Part shown: positions 4,730 through 5,748 of the stretch, in pieces | Layout of the letters: every line of letters begins with the position of its first letter | How positions within the stretch are numbered: the stretch's first letter is position 1 | Origin: an uncultured Ruminococcus sp. | GTDB lineage: Bacteria; Bacillota; Clostridia; Oscillospirales; Acutalibacteraceae | Length of the DNA: 5,748 bases | Assembly: GCA_902783815.1 (NCBI GenBank) | Contig: CACZSM010000027.1 | Coordinates: 1 to 5,748 of the forward strand | Direction: 5' to 3' | Position numbers and translations under genes: made by a program | Notes under the pieces: model-generated | The model's database searches: none | What the model saw: only the letters and a program-made list of their open reading frames with translations | Told to the model about the DNA's origin: nothing

Positions 4730-5748
4730 TTATCTGTCCATATAGCCTTCTGCACAGAGAAGCTCAGCTAAAAGGACTGCTCCGCCTGCTGCGCCTCTGA
4801 GTGTATTGTGTGACATACATACAAATTTGATCGTATATTGTGTATCTTCTCTGAGTCTGCCGACTGATACAGCCATTCCGCCCTCAAGATTCCTTTCAGA
4901 CTTGATCTGTGGTCTGTCCGGCTCTCTGAAATAGTGGAGGAACTGTTTTGGTGCGCTTGGAAGCTCCAGTTCCTGCGGCTTACCCTTATAGCTTTCCCAG
5001 TCACTTATTATCTGCTCTATGCCGGGGTTGTTTTCAAGCTCTACGAAAACTGCTGCCGTATGTCCGTCTGAAACCGGAACACGGATGCACTGTGCTGTGA
5101 TAGACGGTGAAGATGCCTTTACTATCTGTCCATTTTCTATTGTACCCCAGATCTTGAGCGGCTCCTGCTCACTCTTTTCTTCCTCTCCGCCGATATACGG
5201 GATGACATTATCTATCATTTCAGGCCATCTTTCAAAAGTCTTTCCTGCGCCGGATATTGCCTGATATGTGCAGGCGAGAACTTTCTTTACACCGTATTTC
5301 ATCAGCGGATGTACTGCCGGAACATAGCTCTGTAAAGAACAGTTTGATTTTACTGCTATGAAACCTCTTTTTGTACCGAGTCTTTTTTTCTGATCCTCTA
5401 TGATTGCAAGGTGAGCATCATTGATCTCCGGGATAACCATTGGCACATCCGGAGTAAAGCGGTGTGCGCTGTTATTCGACACTACCGGACATTCAGCCTT
5501 TGCATATGCTTCCTCCAGTGCTCGGATATCCTCTTTTTTCATATCAACGGCGCAGAAAACGAAATCTACCTTTGAGGCAACTGCTTCGATATCAGCGGCG
5601 TCAACAATTACCATGTTTTCCATAGACTCAGGCATCGGCACTGTCATTGCCCAGCGATTCCCGGCAGCCTCCTTATAGGTTTTACCTGCGCTTCTTGCGC
5701 TTGCAGCGAGAACTGTAACATTGAACCACGGATGATCTGCAAGCAGTG
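4730..5748 (-). CDS. asd: Aspartate-semialdehyde dehydrogenase, 5' end cut off by the window
   Basis: Asd reduces beta-aspartyl phosphate to aspartate semialdehyde with NADPH, the branch point to lysine, threonine and methionine. The frame stays open to the window edge. 338 residues are visible and probably about 20 to 25 N-terminal residues with the dinucleotide GxTGxxG loop are missing. The visible part opens with LLADHPWFNVTVLAAS and SAGKTY, typical of the start of this family. The catalytic Cys136 is in VKSNCSLQ (codon 5339-5341), followed by QAISGAGKTF. The base His229 and substrate Arg222 lie in RVPVSDGH, and the C-terminal helix has NTLRGAAGGAVLLAE. The total of about 360 residues and these motifs fit the archaeal and fungal-like Asd subgroup common in Clostridia. 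The internal ATG at 5647 is not a start, because homology continues upstream. It is the first visible gene of the operon; any lysine-responsive leader would lie beyond the window. Confidence 0.97.
   Translation of the reverse strand, partial: LLADHPWFNVTVLAASARSAGKTYKEAAGNRWAMTVPMPESMENMVIVDAADIEAVASKVDFVFCAVDMKKEDIRALEEAYAKAECPVVSNNSAHRFTPDVPMVIPEINDAHLAIIEDQKKRLGTKRGFIAVKSNCSLQSYVPAVHPLMKYGVKKVLACTYQAISGAGKTFERWPEMIDNVIPYIGGEEEKSEQEPLKIWGTIENGQIVKASSPSITAQCIRVPVSDGHTAAVFVELENNPGIEQIISDWESYKGKPQELELPSAPKQFLHYFREPDRPQIKSERNLEGGMAVSVGRLREDTQYTIKFVCMSHNTLRGAAGGAVLLAELLCAEGYMDR

Noticed and set aside
5645..5647. ATG at 5647 as the start of asd
   Set aside because: Typical Asd sequence (HPWFNVTVLAAS and SAGKTY) continues in frame to the window edge, so the gene begins outside the window.

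Overview
The window looks like chromosomal DNA of a Gram-positive anaerobe of the Clostridia, most likely a Ruminococcus-like member of the Oscillospiraceae. The evidence is an RNase Y gene of Firmicutes type, strong AGGAGG-type ribosome binding sites before most genes, AT-rich spacers with sigma-A-like promoters, and a compact asd-dapA-dapB cluster. The genus is inferred from general protein resemblance and was not tested by a search.

Layout. Positions 1 to about 890 hold no convincing protein gene. They contain heptamer tandem repeats (16-75), two clusters of short perfect hairpins (211-309 and 395-432), a good promoter (463-492), a structured stretch ending in an intrinsic terminator (661-694), a short stretch resembling pieces of a TPP riboswitch (739-798), and a candidate rny promoter (811-841). 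The + strand then carries rny, encoding the membrane-anchored endoribonuclease RNase Y. It most likely starts at a TTG at 909. A convergent junction with two strong hairpins follows (2463-2573). The rest is one - strand operon read right to left: asd (cut by the window edge), dapA, dapB and a small gene with two ACT domains. Gaps are 14 to 28 bases, each holding the next gene's ribosome binding site.

Function. Asd makes aspartate semialdehyde, DapA condenses it with pyruvate, and DapB reduces the product to tetrahydrodipicolinate, the committed route to diaminopimelate and lysine. The last gene resembles the regulatory half of aspartokinase without the kinase, much like the small subunit of Bacillus aspartokinase II. 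It may be a lysine sensor acting in trans on the first enzyme of the pathway, although no kinase gene lies in the window.

Most worth following up are the possible small RNA or attenuator leader upstream of rny (about 499-694), the dense field of miniature hairpins there, and the stand-alone aspartokinase-like ACT protein.
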